DNA from: Alnus glutinosa
Taxonomy: Eukaryota > Streptophyta > Magnoliopsida > Fagales > Betulaceae
NCBI RefSeq assembly: GCF_958979055.1
Contig: NC_084894.1
Span: 25,327,616-25,391,615 of the forward strand
Direction: 5' to 3'
DNA length: 64,000 nt
In this document: positions 1 to 9,662 of the stretch, piece by piece
Position numbering within the stretch: the stretch's first letter is position 1
How the letters are laid out: each line of letters starts with the position of its first letter
The notes under the pieces: model-generated
Seen by the model: only the letters and a program-made list of their open reading frames with translations
The model's database searches: none
Told to the model about the DNA's origin: nothing
Translations under genes and position numbers: made by a program

Positions 1-538
1 CAATCTGAGAACGAAACATCAGCAAAACAGAAAGAAACCAAACATTATGGAATAACACGCATTAAAGTCTTGTATTCAGCAAATTCAAAGAAAACCACCT
101 GGCCAGATTCATATGCATTCTGCCCGTAGAAGTTGGGAAGTGTGGCAACCCGACCAATATAACGAAGAAGCACATATGTTCCATGCAATTTCACCCTAGA
201 ATAAATACAGGTTGAGTTTCAGTATACCAAATCTCTCGCAGGTTAGAACAAAATGCTAACAACCATACATCGAAATGCAAACAGCCCAAAAGAGCATGTT
301 TGGTTTTAACTTCAAAAGTGACTGAAGAAATAATTAAAAAAAAAAAAAAACCAGAATCAACGTTCATGTGAATGATAGTAAAGGCAATTGAGGAATACCC
401 ATTAGAGAAGAGAAGGGTGGGAGCAGAGTCAGGAGGGAGGGATGTATCGGTTGGCAGATCGAAGCCAGAAAGCTTGGCCGCCACTATCACCGCGAGCGGA
501 GGGCTCTCAGCCGGAAACGACAATAATTTAATCCCCAT
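1..538 (-). CDS. Glutamate--tRNA ligase, cytosolic (5' end, partial)
   Basis: This is the first part of a cytosolic glutamyl-tRNA synthetase, which charges tRNA-Glu in the cytoplasm. Reading leftward, exon 1 is 538-399 and exon 2 is 195-99. The junctions are AATGG|GTATTC, CTAG|GGTGAA and GCCAG|GTGG, and joining them keeps the frame. Exon 1 begins MGIKLLSFPAESPPL and runs into LLFSNG; exon 2 continues VKLHGTYVLLRYIGR and NFYGQNAYESGQ. From memory, this matches the N-terminal GST-like domain of plant GluRS, which starts with a similar SFPPESPPLSVIVA stretch. That domain precedes the catalytic class I core, which lies outside the window. The 97-nt second exon ends at a donor, so the gene continues beyond position 1. 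The ATG at 538 follows a pyrimidine-rich leader. The identification rests on about 79 residues. Confidence 0.72.
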
Positions 539-1640
539 TTTCAGCAGCTAATCAGGAGTCACCAAGAGACAACGCCCATATATTCTCTCCTCTTCTCTCA
601 CGGGCTCAACGGCGGACGCAGAGCATCGAGGGTTTCTACGAGCATTAACCACGCGTCAACTCTTACACAAAGTAAAAGAGCCCCCAATTTTGACTGTCGT
701 TTTATCTTTAGAGCTCCATATAGTGCCTTTTGGTAATTTTCTTTATACTTACATGGCACTGTATTTTTTTTTTTAATAAAAGTTAAAAAGAGAAATTAAA
801 GTGAAGTTTTTTTTTTATTAAAAATAAAGTACTCCAATATTTCTTTTATCTATTTGCACTTTTTTTTCTCTATTTTCTCTTCTTCTTTTTTCTTTTTGGT
901 TTTTTTTGGCTTTGAGAGTGTTTTATTGAAAACTTATTTGACATTTGGTAAAAAATTCAAAAAGGTATTTTGAGTTTATAACCAAACGGACCAGCTTTTT
1001 CTTCCAAACAGGCTCTAAGTAATGTTAGAGATTAGAAATCATATTTTTATCACAATCTCAACTAACCTTTATATCGGTCCTTATTTAAAAAAATCAAAAA
1101 TCAAAAGTTAATTGAGACTAAAAACGTGATTTATAGCATTACCATATTCTGTTGCACCCATTTGAATTTCTTGCATTTTCCATCTAAAAGAAAAGGGAAA
1201 AAAAAAATGATTTATGATCTCCATCTCTTACAAAGTTTCAGTTTCATGATCAAATTATAATATACATATCTAATATCTTCTTGATGATTTATGATCTCCA
1301 TCTCTTACTATGCTCTTTACAAAGTTGCTTAAACACAAGAATAAGCAACTCCAGAGTAAACACCAAGCTGGCGTAAACTCAAAGCACAAAACCAAACTCT
1401 GCAGAATTACATAAACTAAACCAGAACCCCATTTATGCCCCAAGCACATTAGAGGAATTCATTCCCTTTACTTTTCTTGAACTTTTCTTTGAAAAGAAGC
1501 CGAGATCTTAATTCCCATTTAATCTTCTGCACTAATTGCTCCTGTTTTGGGATGGTCGATCTCCATAGTTTTCTTTATCTATTGCTGCAAACTAAATCAA
1601 TAATATCATCCCAGCTTTTCGGAGGGTGGTCAACTTTGAA
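539..1640. other. Promoter side of GluRS and AT-rich spacer
   Basis: About 539-640 is a CT-rich stretch that fits the 5' leader of the minus-strand GluRS gene. The rest is AT-rich with poly-T and poly-A runs. A phrase near 1208-1236 (ATTTATGATCTCCATCTCT) recurs at 1286-1306, a short local duplication. No coding frame with family similarity was seen. Confidence 0.4.
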
Positions 1641-2500
1641 TTACGTGGTTCGGTTTATGACCTACGTCCACAGAATAAAGCTAATTAAAATAGCAACATT
1701 TTCCTATTATTTCTTTGAGTGGTGTTTACAATATAACAAGCTCATAGTTATAGGAAAATTAGATAATACAAATAAACTTCAACTACAACTAAGTAATTGT
1801 GACTAAGTCTAAGTTAATCTTCAAATGTGGGTAGATGATAGTCTTCAACTATAACTTGGATTCTCGATCTCCTGATATACTCTAACATCCCCTCAAACTC
1901 AAGGTAGAAATTTGTGGAATCTTGAGTTTGAATGTTTTTTAAATGTTTTTAAACTTGTTAGAAGGCTTACAACAGACGGTTGAATCTTGTCGTAAACCAT
2001 TAGGGGATCGCCACAAAATACAAAGGGGCAATCGGATATCATTGCAAACAACAAGGGACGATCAGATCACACCGCAAATACCAAGGACAGTTGAATCACG
2101 CAGCAAAACACCAAGGGACGGTCGGATTTCACCGTAAAATACAAAAACCGGCATAAAAAATAAAAAATAAAAAAATCCACATGATCGAAAACTATAAACC
2201 TAAAAGAAATTAAAAATAAAGTACGGGATAATAAAATAGATACAAGAGTTTTACGTGGTTCGGTCTATAACCTACATCGACAGGATAAAACCCAAATAGC
2301 TATATTATGCTCTTATTGCTTGATTAGTTTACAATACAAAAAATTCATTAATATATTTATAGAGCTTACATATGAAATACAATCCTAATCAAATCACTTA
2401 ATTTATGAAGACTCAATATCATTAAATCTTTAAAGTCAAAGTAATATAATCTTTATCAAATACAATATAATTCTCATCAAATCCTTAACTTCAGGATAAT
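1640..2500. mobile_element. LTR-retrotransposon remnant
   Basis: The phrase TTACGTGGTTCGG, followed by about 25 similar bases, occurs at about 1641 and again at about 2254 in the same orientation. The two are roughly 615 bp apart, as expected of two LTR-like ends. Between them is a polypurine-like CCCCTCAAACTCAAGG (about 1890) and a degenerate tandem repeat. Such phrases are common in plant copia-type LTRs. No gag or pol frame remains. The superfamily is inferred only. Confidence 0.4.
1975..2147. repeat. Degenerate tandem repeat, period about 31-35 bp
   Basis: Four to five imperfect units of the type AGGGACGGTCGGATTTCACC, each followed by CGYAAAAYAC-like sequence, run head to tail. The small open frame across it shows the matching repeated peptide (RDDQITP, RDGRISP) and is probably not a gene. 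Confidence 0.5.
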
Positions 2501-2661
2501 CCAAATATACTCAACCAAGCTTCACCACACAAATTCATAACATTCTTCCATACTCTGCTATATGAAAAGAACAAGGGATCCTTATTCTCAATTCCACACA
2601 TGCAAAAAGCATAATGCACATTTCCCCTTTAAAGCCCCATTTCATAAGCTTTATTTCTAGT

Positions 2662-2772
2662 TTTTTTTTTTTTTTTTTTGACATATCCACACAAGAGGGA
2701 GAGGGAGTTTGAACTAGAGACCTCCGCTTCATGAGACGTGATTCCCGGCCAATTGAGCTACCCCTTGAGGAC
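2662..2772 (-). mobile_element. tRNA-derived SINE with 10-bp target duplication
   Basis: Read on the minus strand, the element starts at 2772 and ends in an A tail (the T run at 2662-2679). It contains an A-box-like GGTAGCTCAATTGG and a B-box-like AGTTCAAACTCC with tRNA-like spacing, the layout of pol III-transcribed plant SINEs. It is flanked by the direct repeat TATTTCTAGT at 2652-2661 and 2773-2782. The short length (111 bp) and lack of a full cloverleaf argue against a functional tRNA gene. Confidence 0.75.
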
Positions 2773-2782
2773 TATTTCTAGT

Positions 2783-3182
2783 AATTAAAGCATCCTCAGT
2801 TGACAACCAAGTAATAATAGAATTTTAAGATTGTATATGTTTTCATATGATATATATATTGTCGTGTTACTTAAAATTTTAAATAACGTGTCATTCATTA
2901 TGTATATACTTTTAGATACAAGGAAACAAAATCTTAACCTTAGAAATAATTATTTTCCGTTTCACTTGACATGAAGAGATCTTATTCCCAATTTTTCTCT
3001 CTTTTTTCCTTGTAAAATACTTGATTTAGTTGATGAAGGCTCGAGGGATCGGATGACCCACAATTAATCCATTGTTCTAACAAGCTTCAAATAAACTAAA
3101 TCAAGAAAGAGAAATCAATGAACGTTCCAAACAAGAAATGAAGTGCAGAAAGTTGTCTTCGGAGGGTCAACATAAAAGAGAT
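2783..3182. other. AT-rich spacer left of the HSP20 duplication
   Basis: No gene or clear repeat was recognised. The first HSP20 duplication unit starts near 3183, where the sequence TTTCAATTC becomes shared with 8035-8045. Confidence 0.3.
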
Positions 3183-3535
3183 TTCAATTCAGTATTTTTT
3201 AATAATTTTTCTTTTTATTTGCTAGTGCGAATATTAACGAATTCTATCAATTTTTTTTAACAATAAAAACCATTTTTTTTTTTTATCCTAGGAAGTGATT
3301 AATCACTTTTTAAAACCCAAAAAATTATTTGTCCGAACCTCAAACCAAATAAATTTATCCCTTAATCAAAAATGAAAAATAAAACTTCAACAAAAAACAG
3401 AGGTAGTGAGGGCCAAAATTGGGCCGAGCCGAAGAGATCTCATATCGATTCTACTTCCAGTTCCAGTCTTAGAAGCGCCCGGTCCACACCTCAAAAAAAA
3501 AAAAAACCGCCCGGTCCAGTCTTCGTGAAATCCCA

Positions 3536-3550
3536 CGAAAATTCGCGAAT
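3536..3550 (+). promoter_or_regulatory. Heat shock element of HSP20 copy 1
   Basis: CGAAAATTCGCGAAT fits the nGAAnnTTCnnGAAn consensus bound by trimeric heat shock factors. It lies about 75 bp upstream of the TATA-like TTTAAATA at 3625-3632 and about 200 bp upstream of the ATG. The same box is kept in copy 2 at 9009-9023. Confidence 0.75.
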
Positions 3551-3624
3551 TTGCGAGTAAAGTTCGTTAGCCAAGCCGCCAAACAATTTACTCTCGAAAG
3601 TACTAGAATAGTCATTTAAATTAG

Positions 3625-3632
3625 TTTAAATA
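3625..3632 (+). promoter_or_regulatory. TATA-like box of HSP20 copy 1
   Basis: TTTAAATA, followed by TACCCAACCTATCCC, lies about 120 bp before the ATG. This leaves a leader of roughly 95 bp, normal for plant HSP20 genes. It is conserved in copy 2. Confidence 0.55.
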
Positions 3633-3752
3633 CCCAACCTATCCCTTCTCCAGCAAACCATCGAGTCCCAACAGCGATTCCAATCAAGTCTCTCATCAAG
3701 CACACAGTACCAATTTCGTTTTCAGTCATCAAGCAGAAAATTCGTCGCGAGA

Positions 3753-4196
3753 ATGTCGATCATACCAAGCTTCTTTGGTGGCCAACGCAGCGGCGTCTTC
3801 GACCCCTTCAAGGATTTTCCTTTCCTCTCTTGTCCTGAATTTTCTCGGGAAAATTCTGAGTTTGTGAACGCCAGAATCGACTGGAAGGAGACCCCAGAAG
3901 CCCACGTGTTCAAGGCCGATTTTCCGGGGCTGAAGAAGGAGGAAGTGAAGGTTGAGATTGAAGAGGACAGAGTGCTCCAGATCAGCGGAGAGAGGAGTGT
4001 GGAGAAGGAAGACAAGAACGATACGTGGCATAGAGTGGAGCGTAGCAGCGGCAAGTTTATGAGGAGGTTCAGGCTGCCGGAGAATGTGAAGATGGATGAG
4101 GTGAAGGCGTCCATGGAGAACGGGGTTCTAACGGTCACTGTTCCTAAGGAGGAGGTCAAGAAGCCTGACGTTAAAACAATTGAAATTTCTGGTTGA
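3753..4196 (+). CDS. HSP17: Class I cytosolic small heat shock protein (HSP20), copy 1
   Basis: This is an intronless 147-residue ATP-independent chaperone that holds unfolding cytosolic proteins under heat stress. The N-terminus [19 protein letters not shown] is typical of class CI plant sHSPs. An alpha-crystallin domain follows at about 40-135, with [14 protein letters not shown] near the start, [14 protein letters not shown], the consensus I strand [12 protein letters not shown] and the near-terminal GVLTVTVPK. The C-terminal IEI in KTIEISG is the I-x-I motif used for oligomerisation. The size is about 17 kDa, as expected. A heat shock element and TATA-like box lie upstream. It is a tandem duplicate of 9219-9662; by eye the proteins differ at about seven residues (including G/S at 9, Q/R at 11, D/N, K/R, E/K and the last residue). 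The symbol denotes the size class only. Confidence 0.95.
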   Translation: MSIIPSFFGGQRSGVFDPFKDFPFLSCPEFSRENSEFVNARIDWKETPEAHVFKADFPGLKKEEVKVEIEEDRVLQISGERSVEKEDKNDTWHRVERSSGKFMRRFRLPENVKMDEVKASMENGVLTVTVPKEEVKKPDVKTIEISG

Positions 4197-4385
4197 ACAT
4201 GTATCCGTTTGTTTGTTTTGGTCCTAAATTAAAATTGTTTGATAAATGTAAAAGTATTTGTTTACGATAGATAATTAAATAAATAAATAAAATTTGGATT
4301 TGCATATCGATGTTTTCAATTTGTTTTTTATTAAGAGCAATAGTGGTTTTTTTAAATAAATAAAAAAAAAAAGAAAAAAAAAAAA

Positions 4386-4717
4386 AGAAATGCTAGAGCA
4401 TCTTCTAGTGTTTTTTTAGTGTTCTCCTGGAATGGTATAGATATAATTAAAAAATTACATCTATGTCATTTTAGATAGCATATATGTAATTTTTTAATCA
4501 AAAAAATTACATAGATGTAATTTCTAGTGTTCTCCTGGAATGGCATAGATGTAATTAAAAAATTTCTAGTGTTCTCCTAGAATGGCATAGATGTAATTAA
4601 AAAATTACATTTATGTCATTTTAGATGACATATATGTAATTTTTTAATCAAAAAAATTACATCTATGTCATTCTAAAAGAACACTAGGAAAACACCAAAA
4701 AATGCTCTAGCATTTCT
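4386..4717. mobile_element. Palindromic MITE
   Basis: The left end AGAAATGCTAGAGCATCTTC and right end GCTCTAGCATTTCT are inverted copies. The interior repeats ATGGCATAGATGTAATTAAA and its complement several times, so the element would fold into a long hairpin. It is absent at the equivalent position in unit B (about 9830), so it inserted, or was lost, after duplication. Confidence 0.7.
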
Positions 4718-5219
4718 CAAAAAAAAAAAAAACAAATCAATTTAAGAAATTAAATAACTTTTTATTTTCATATTTAAATCCACTTTACATTATTAGCTTC
4801 TTTCATGATTTCATATTATTTACAATTTTAAAATACGTTAATTTCATTATGGATGTCATGTTTTAGAAAACCTTCAAGATTAAGACTTTTTTGTTCTTAT
4901 TTCTTTGCAAACTACCATTGTCTACTGATTTTAAAATTAAATAAAAAAAAATAACAATATTTCCATATATTTGAAATTGTTATTGGAAAATAATGAAATT
5001 GGAGGAGAATAAAGGAATTTAAATTTGACTAATATTTGAATACGGAAATTGAAAGAGAAAATAAAAACTTATTAAGAAATGAGTATGTAATTGAATAAAA
5101 TATTTAAAGACTTTTCATTTTCTAAACATTTATTTTTTTTTTCCCATTTTATTTTGAACGTTGGACTTCGATTATAAATGTTGTATTTTTGAACGTTGTG
5201 TGTGAACCTGAAACAACCC

Positions 5220-5250
<31 letters not shown>

Positions 5251-5395
5251 GGGAAAAAATCACATATCTCATGCAATGGCGATTCAGATGGCAATATGAA
5301 CTTGGGATCATAATTTACTGCTAATTAGTTGTCCCTTGTAAATTATGATGGGAATTTTGGTCAAAAATATCTAGAAAAATGCTAGAACTCTTTTT
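4718..5395. other. HSP20 3' flank, unit A
   Basis: AT-rich sequence that aligns with about 9840-10480 of unit B. It includes a (GA)n run at 5225-5250 that is reduced to AGAGAGACGG in unit B. No gene was seen. Confidence 0.4.
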
Positions 5396-6315
5396 ATGCT
5401 CCATTTGTTTCAGCGTAAAATGATTTCTGTAAAATGATTTCGACATTTTTCGGTGTATGGTAGGGACGAAAATAATAGTCAACCGGAAAATGATTTCTAT
5501 TTAACAAAAAATGCTTAGTAAATTTCAGAAAATGATTTACGCTTTTTAAAAACATAAATCATTTTCTGAAAACGCCAGACGCATTCGACCCATTTTAAAC
5601 GACACAATCAACCTTCACGTTCAAGCAGTCGACCATCACCGAAATCTTGCTAATACCGAAATCAGACAACATCAGGTCAATATCGCCCGAATCCGGCTAC
5701 GGAATCCGGTCAGCCCAGATTCTGGCGACCAAATTGGTCTCATTCCGGCCATCTGGCCGAAATCTGGCCAGAACGGCCAGATTTGTCCAAATAGGCCGGA
5801 TCCTTGCCTGCTGGTCGGATTTGGCTAGAAAATCCTGACCAGAACGGCTGGATTCTGGCCGTATCTGGCCAGAACGGGTGGATTCCAGAGGTTCTGGCAG
5901 ATTTCGGCCAGTATGCCGGAGTCCGGCCGTTCTGTGCCGGATTCCGACAATTTTGGCCGGAATCCGGTCACTTTCGCCAGAATTCGGCCAACCTAGATTC
6001 TGACGAAACTGTCCGGATTCCGGCCCTTATCTTGGATTGCCAGAATTCGATAAAAGTGGCTGGAATTCTGTCGGTCAGTGACGGAATTTCGTCTTCGATG
6101 ATTTTTATATTATTTTACATTAATATTTATATGTTTTGAATAAAAATTGATTTTTATAGGTTAATATGATTGAATAAAAATATGAAAAATATTTGTGATT
6201 TTCCGTACACGCCAAACACCGAAAAATGCTTTCGGCGAAAAATATTTTCCAGAAAAATGATTTCCCTGAAACCATTTTACAACAAAACTATTTTACGTCG
6301 AAACAAACGGAGCAT
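5396..6315. mobile_element. Long-TIR non-autonomous element, family 1, copy a
   Basis: The left end ATGCTCCATTTGTTTCAGCG and right end GAAACAAACGGAGCAT are inverted, and the similarity extends inward (GTAAAATGATTT and its complement). The interior, 5640-6060, is GC-rich with degenerate repeats of TCTGGCCGGAATCCGGCC type. Related copies lie at 12438, 17966 and 34598. The open frames inside come from the short repeat and show no known domain. The superfamily was not determined. Confidence 0.75.
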
Positions 6316-6582
6316 TAGTATTCTTTTGGTATCTATCATGAAGGACGTAAATGTAATAAAAAATTGAATCAATATCATTCAAAAGGACATAGTTGTAATT
6401 TTTTTAAGAATGTCTTTAATATTATTTGATTCTCTTATTTAATACTATTAATTTTTTAAGGCTTATTTCAAGAATGGAATGTTGAAAAATTAAATAATAT
6501 TAATGAACTTTTAATTGATTATTACAATAATTAGAAGCTCTAATTAAAGAATATTGATTATAATTAAACCTTCAAATATTTT

Positions 6583-7284
6583 TTTATTAAAAAAAAAATC
6601 TTATTATTTGTCATTAATTGGGGCCCTTTATAAAACATACTCCAGGAATCACTCAAACTCTCCTCCCATTAATAAGAGTAATGATTCACTACCACCTAAA
6701 TATACAACTTTTCACCATTTTGTCTATGTGGCAAGGTGGTCACCACCTTAATTTATTTTTAAAAAATAAAAAAAAAAATCAAAAAGTAGTAGGGGACCAC
6801 CTTGCCAATGTGACAAGGTAGTAAAAAGTTGTATATTTGAGTGGCATTGAATCATTATTCCATTAATAATCTTATTATTTGTCATGAGTAATGATTCACT
6901 ACCACCTAAATATACAACTTTTTACCACCTTGCTTATGTGGCAAGCTGGTCCCCCACCTTAATTTATTTTTAAAAAATAAAAAAACTCAAAAAGTAGTGG
7001 GGGACCACCTTGCCACATAGGCAAGATGGTGAAAAGTTGTATCTTTGGGTGGCATTGAATCATTACTCATTTGTCATTAATTAGGGCCCTTTGTAAAACA
7101 TACTCCAGGAATCACTCAAACTCTCCTCCCATTAATAATCTTATTATTTGTCATTAATTGGGGCCCTTTATAAAACATACTCCAGGAATCACTCAAACTC
7201 TCCTCCCATTAATAATCTTATTATTTGTCATTAATTGGGGCCCTTTGTAAAACATACTCCAGGAATCACTCAAACTCTCCTCCC
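6583..7284. repeat. 77-bp tandem array interrupted by two MITE copies
   Basis: The 77-bp unit starting CATTAATAATCTTATTATTT and containing GGGGCCCTTTGTAAAACATA is complete at 7130-7206 and 7207-7283. Further full or partial units lie at about 6590-6666, 6859-6883 and 7072-7129. Unit B of the duplication has a single copy near 10770-10840, so the array expanded locally. Confidence 0.85.
6672..7070. mobile_element. Two tandem copies of a palindromic MITE
   Basis: Copies lie at about 6676-6858 and 6884-7068. Each begins GAGTAATGATTCACTACCAC and ends in the near complement (GTGGCATTGAATCATTACTC). The arms also carry ACCACCTTGCCACATNGGCAAG-like complements, so each would fold into a hairpin. They sit inside the 77-bp array. 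Confidence 0.75.
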
Positions 7285-7592
7285 ATTAATATATATATAA
7301 ATATATTGTCCCACAATTAACCTATTAAACATTTTTTTGTCGCTTTTATACGAGTAATGCTATAAGCCTATAAATCACATTTTTATTTCACAATTATGTA
7401 CAATAGTGACGTAGTAACTTCAATATGTCTTTGTTAAAAATAAAAATTTAAAGATTGGTTAAGACTATCTTATCAGCATTGTAAAATAATTGTGCGATAA
7501 AAATATGATTTACAAGGTTACTCTGGCACGTAATTTTAATTGTATTGCAGTTGTATAACTGTCTACTAAATATCATTACTCTTGATTATTTA

Positions 7593-7795
7593 GGCTTCAA
7601 CTCGTTTGGTTCGCAGAATAGACCTATGTAATACAATGACTATTCCTATGAAATATTCATTACTTTGTTTGGTAGGATAAGGGCTTATTCTTTGAAATAA
7701 TTATTTCCATTTGTATAACTATTCCCTCACGAATATGAATACATATTCTTCTAAAAAAACATAGTTATTTCTTAAAGAATAGACTACATTTTTTT

Positions 7796-7840
<45 letters not shown>

Positions 7841-8037
7841 CATTATTTTATATTTTCTCTCTACATTTTCCAGGCCACCTACCAGTTTTCAATTTTTTTT
7901 TTTTTTTAGTTGAGTTATATATATAAAAAAATAAATAATGTGAGCAAGTTTTTAGTAATTTTGATTGGATTCTAATTAAAGTATATTTATTTTTACAAAA
8001 CTAAGTAGTAGAAATAGTTGTTGTGTTCTACTCTTTT
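7593..8037 (+). mobile_element. Tourist-like MITE truncated at the duplication junction
   Basis: It begins GGCTTCAACTCGTTTGGTTC, continues GCAGAATAGACC, and includes a long A run at 7799-7836. It matches 11109-11597 but stops at CTACTCTTTTTTC, where unit B starts. The missing right end marks the duplication breakpoint. Confidence 0.65.
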
Positions 8038-8195
8038 TTCAATTCCGTATTTTTTAATAATTTTTCTTTTTATTTGCTATCAATTTTTTTAACAATAATT
8101 TTTTTCTTTTTTTAATCCTAAGAAGTGGTTAATCACTTTTTAAAACTTAAAAAACTATCTATGTAACCCTCGAACCAAATCCCTTAATTAAAAAA

Positions 8196-8824
8196 GAAAT
8201 GCTAGGGGTACTTAAACTTTTACAAAGAGAGTTTTACTAATTGACGTGACATGTTATACAAATGCAAAAATACCCTTCATCAGTTATGAGAAAAATGGGC
8301 CAGATCCTCTTCCCATCGCCGGATTCAGTTCTCGCCGCGCAACCCTGTTCTCCAGCCAAAACAGTCGAATCCTGGCCGTTCCAAGACAGAACGGCCGAAT
8401 CCAGGCAGGCTGGACAAATCCAGCCGTTCCCTGGCTAGAACGGCTGGATCCCGCCCGGCTGGACGGGATCTGGCTGTTCCCCAGACAGAATGGCCGGATC
8501 CCGCCCAACTGGACGAAATCTGGCCGTTCCCGGCCAGCTAGCGGGGATGGTCGGGATTTGGCCCTTTCCCGACCAAACTAGCCGGATTCTGGCCTATTTG
8601 GACAGGGATTAGGTCGTCGAGGTGAGTGGTCGGGAATTTCCGGCGGTATGCTGTGTTTCCGGCGTGGTATATTCACTGATAGATGTAAGGGGCATTTTTG
8701 TCTTTATGTACTGAAACATTCTTTAATTCATTTTACTATTAAACTGATGTGGAGCCACTTATCAAGTTCCACATTAGTTAGTAAAACTCTTTTGGTAAAA
8801 ATTTAAGTACACTTAGCATATCTC
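8196..8824. mobile_element. TIR element upstream of HSP20 copy 2, about 10-bp target duplication
   Basis: The left end GAAATGCTAGGGGTACTTAA and the complement of the right end (ATATGCTAAGTGTACTTAAA) match for about 45 bp, ending in GAGTTTTACTAA. TAATTAAAAA flanks it at 8185-8194 and 8825-8834, while unit A has one uninterrupted TTAATCAAAAATG site. A 9-10 bp duplication with long TIRs suggests a Mutator-like MITE. The interior (8300-8620) is the GGCCGGATCC-type GC-rich repeat also seen in the 5396 family. Confidence 0.75.
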
Positions 8825-9008
8825 TAATTAAAAATGAAAAATAAAACGAAAACAAAAAACAGAGGCAGTGAGGGCCAAAATTGGGCCGAGCCGAAGAGAT
8901 CTCATATCGATTCTACTTCCAGTCTTAGAAGCACCCGGTCCACACCTCAAAAGAAAAAAAGAAAGAAAAAAAAAAAATAGCGCCCGGTCCAGTCTTCGTG
9001 AAATCCCA

Positions 9009-9023
9009 CGAAAATTCGCGAAT
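9009..9023 (+). promoter_or_regulatory. Heat shock element of HSP20 copy 2
   Basis: CGAAAATTCGCGAAT is identical to the element of copy 1, with TTTAAATA following at 9091-9098. This suggests both copies keep heat-inducible promoters. Confidence 0.75.
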
Positions 9024-9218
9024 TTGTGAGTAAAGTTCGTTAATCAAGCCAATTTACTCTCGAAAGTACTAGAATAGTCCTCTAAATTACTTTAAATACC
9101 CAACCTATCCCTTCTCCAGCAAACCATCGAGTCCCAACAGCAATTCCAATCAAGTCTCTCATCAAGCACACAGTACCAATTTCGTTTTCAGTCATCAAGC
9201 AGAAAATTCGTCGCGAGA

Positions 9219-9662
9219 ATGTCGATCATACCAAGCTTCTTCAGTGGCCGACGCAGCGGCGTCTTCGACCCCTTCAAGGATTTTCCTTTCCTCTCTTGTC
9301 CTGAATTTTCTCGGGAAAATTCTGAGTTTGTGAACGCCAGAATCGACTGGAAGGAGACCCCAGAAGCCCACGTGTTCAAGGCCGATTTTCCGGGGCTGAA
9401 GAAGGAGGAAGTGAAGGTTGAGATTGAAGAGGACAGAGTGCTCCAGATCAGCGGAGAGAGGAGTGTGGAGAAGGAAAACAGGAACGATACATGGCATAGA
9501 GTGGAGCGTAGCAGCGGCAAGTTCATGAGGAGGTTCAGGCTGCCGGAGAATGTGAAGATGGATGAGGTGAAGGCGTCCATGGAGAACGGGGTTCTTACGG
9601 TCACTGTTCCTAAGGAGAAGGTCAAGAAGCCTGACGTTAAAACAATTGAAATTTCTAGTTGA
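9219..9662 (+). CDS. HSP17: Class I cytosolic small heat shock protein (HSP20), copy 2
   Basis: Intronless, 147 residues, the tandem duplicate of 3753-4196 and by inference the same chaperone. The N-terminus is [19 protein letters not shown] and the C-terminus is KTIEISS, keeping the I-x-I motif. Changes against copy 1 include EKENRND for EKEDKND and PKEKVKK for PKEEVKK, all outside the conserved core. The ACD landmarks [14 protein letters not shown] and [12 protein letters not shown] are intact. The start sits in the same GAGAATGTCG context. The heat shock element and TATA-like box are retained, but a 629-bp TIR element is inserted about 185 bp upstream of the HSE. Nothing suggests it is a pseudogene. 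Confidence 0.95.
   Translation: MSIIPSFFSGRRSGVFDPFKDFPFLSCPEFSRENSEFVNARIDWKETPEAHVFKADFPGLKKEEVKVEIEEDRVLQISGERSVEKENRNDTWHRVERSSGKFMRRFRLPENVKMDEVKASMENGVLTVTVPKEKVKKPDVKTIEISS

Larger units (their letters stand above)
3183..8037 (+). repeat. HSP20 tandem duplication, unit A
   Basis: This unit matches 8038 to about 11540 in order: promoter, HSP20 gene, 3' flank, and the block with ATTGGGGCCCTTTGTAAAAC. Unit A carries extra insertions missing from unit B: a TIR element at 5396-6315, a palindromic MITE at 4386-4717 and an expanded 77-bp array near 6590-7284. Its right edge cuts through a Tourist-like MITE (from about 7593) that is longer in unit B. Confidence 0.8.

Noticed and set aside
2690-2772. 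Possible tRNA gene on the minus strand
   Set aside because: A and B boxes are present but there is no full cloverleaf or anticodon arm. A poly-A tail and target duplication mark a SINE.
3722-4159. Long minus-strand open frames over both HSP20 genes (also 9188-9692)
   Set aside because: They are antisense shadows of the conserved HSP20 frame, with Ser/Leu-rich composition and no domain. The sense frame has clear alpha-crystallin motifs.
5647-6139. Open frames rich in Ala/Arg/Gly inside the family 1 element (also 8246-8581 and 20119-20325)
   Set aside because: They arise from GC-rich short repeats, repeat the same peptide phrases, and sit inside TIR elements.
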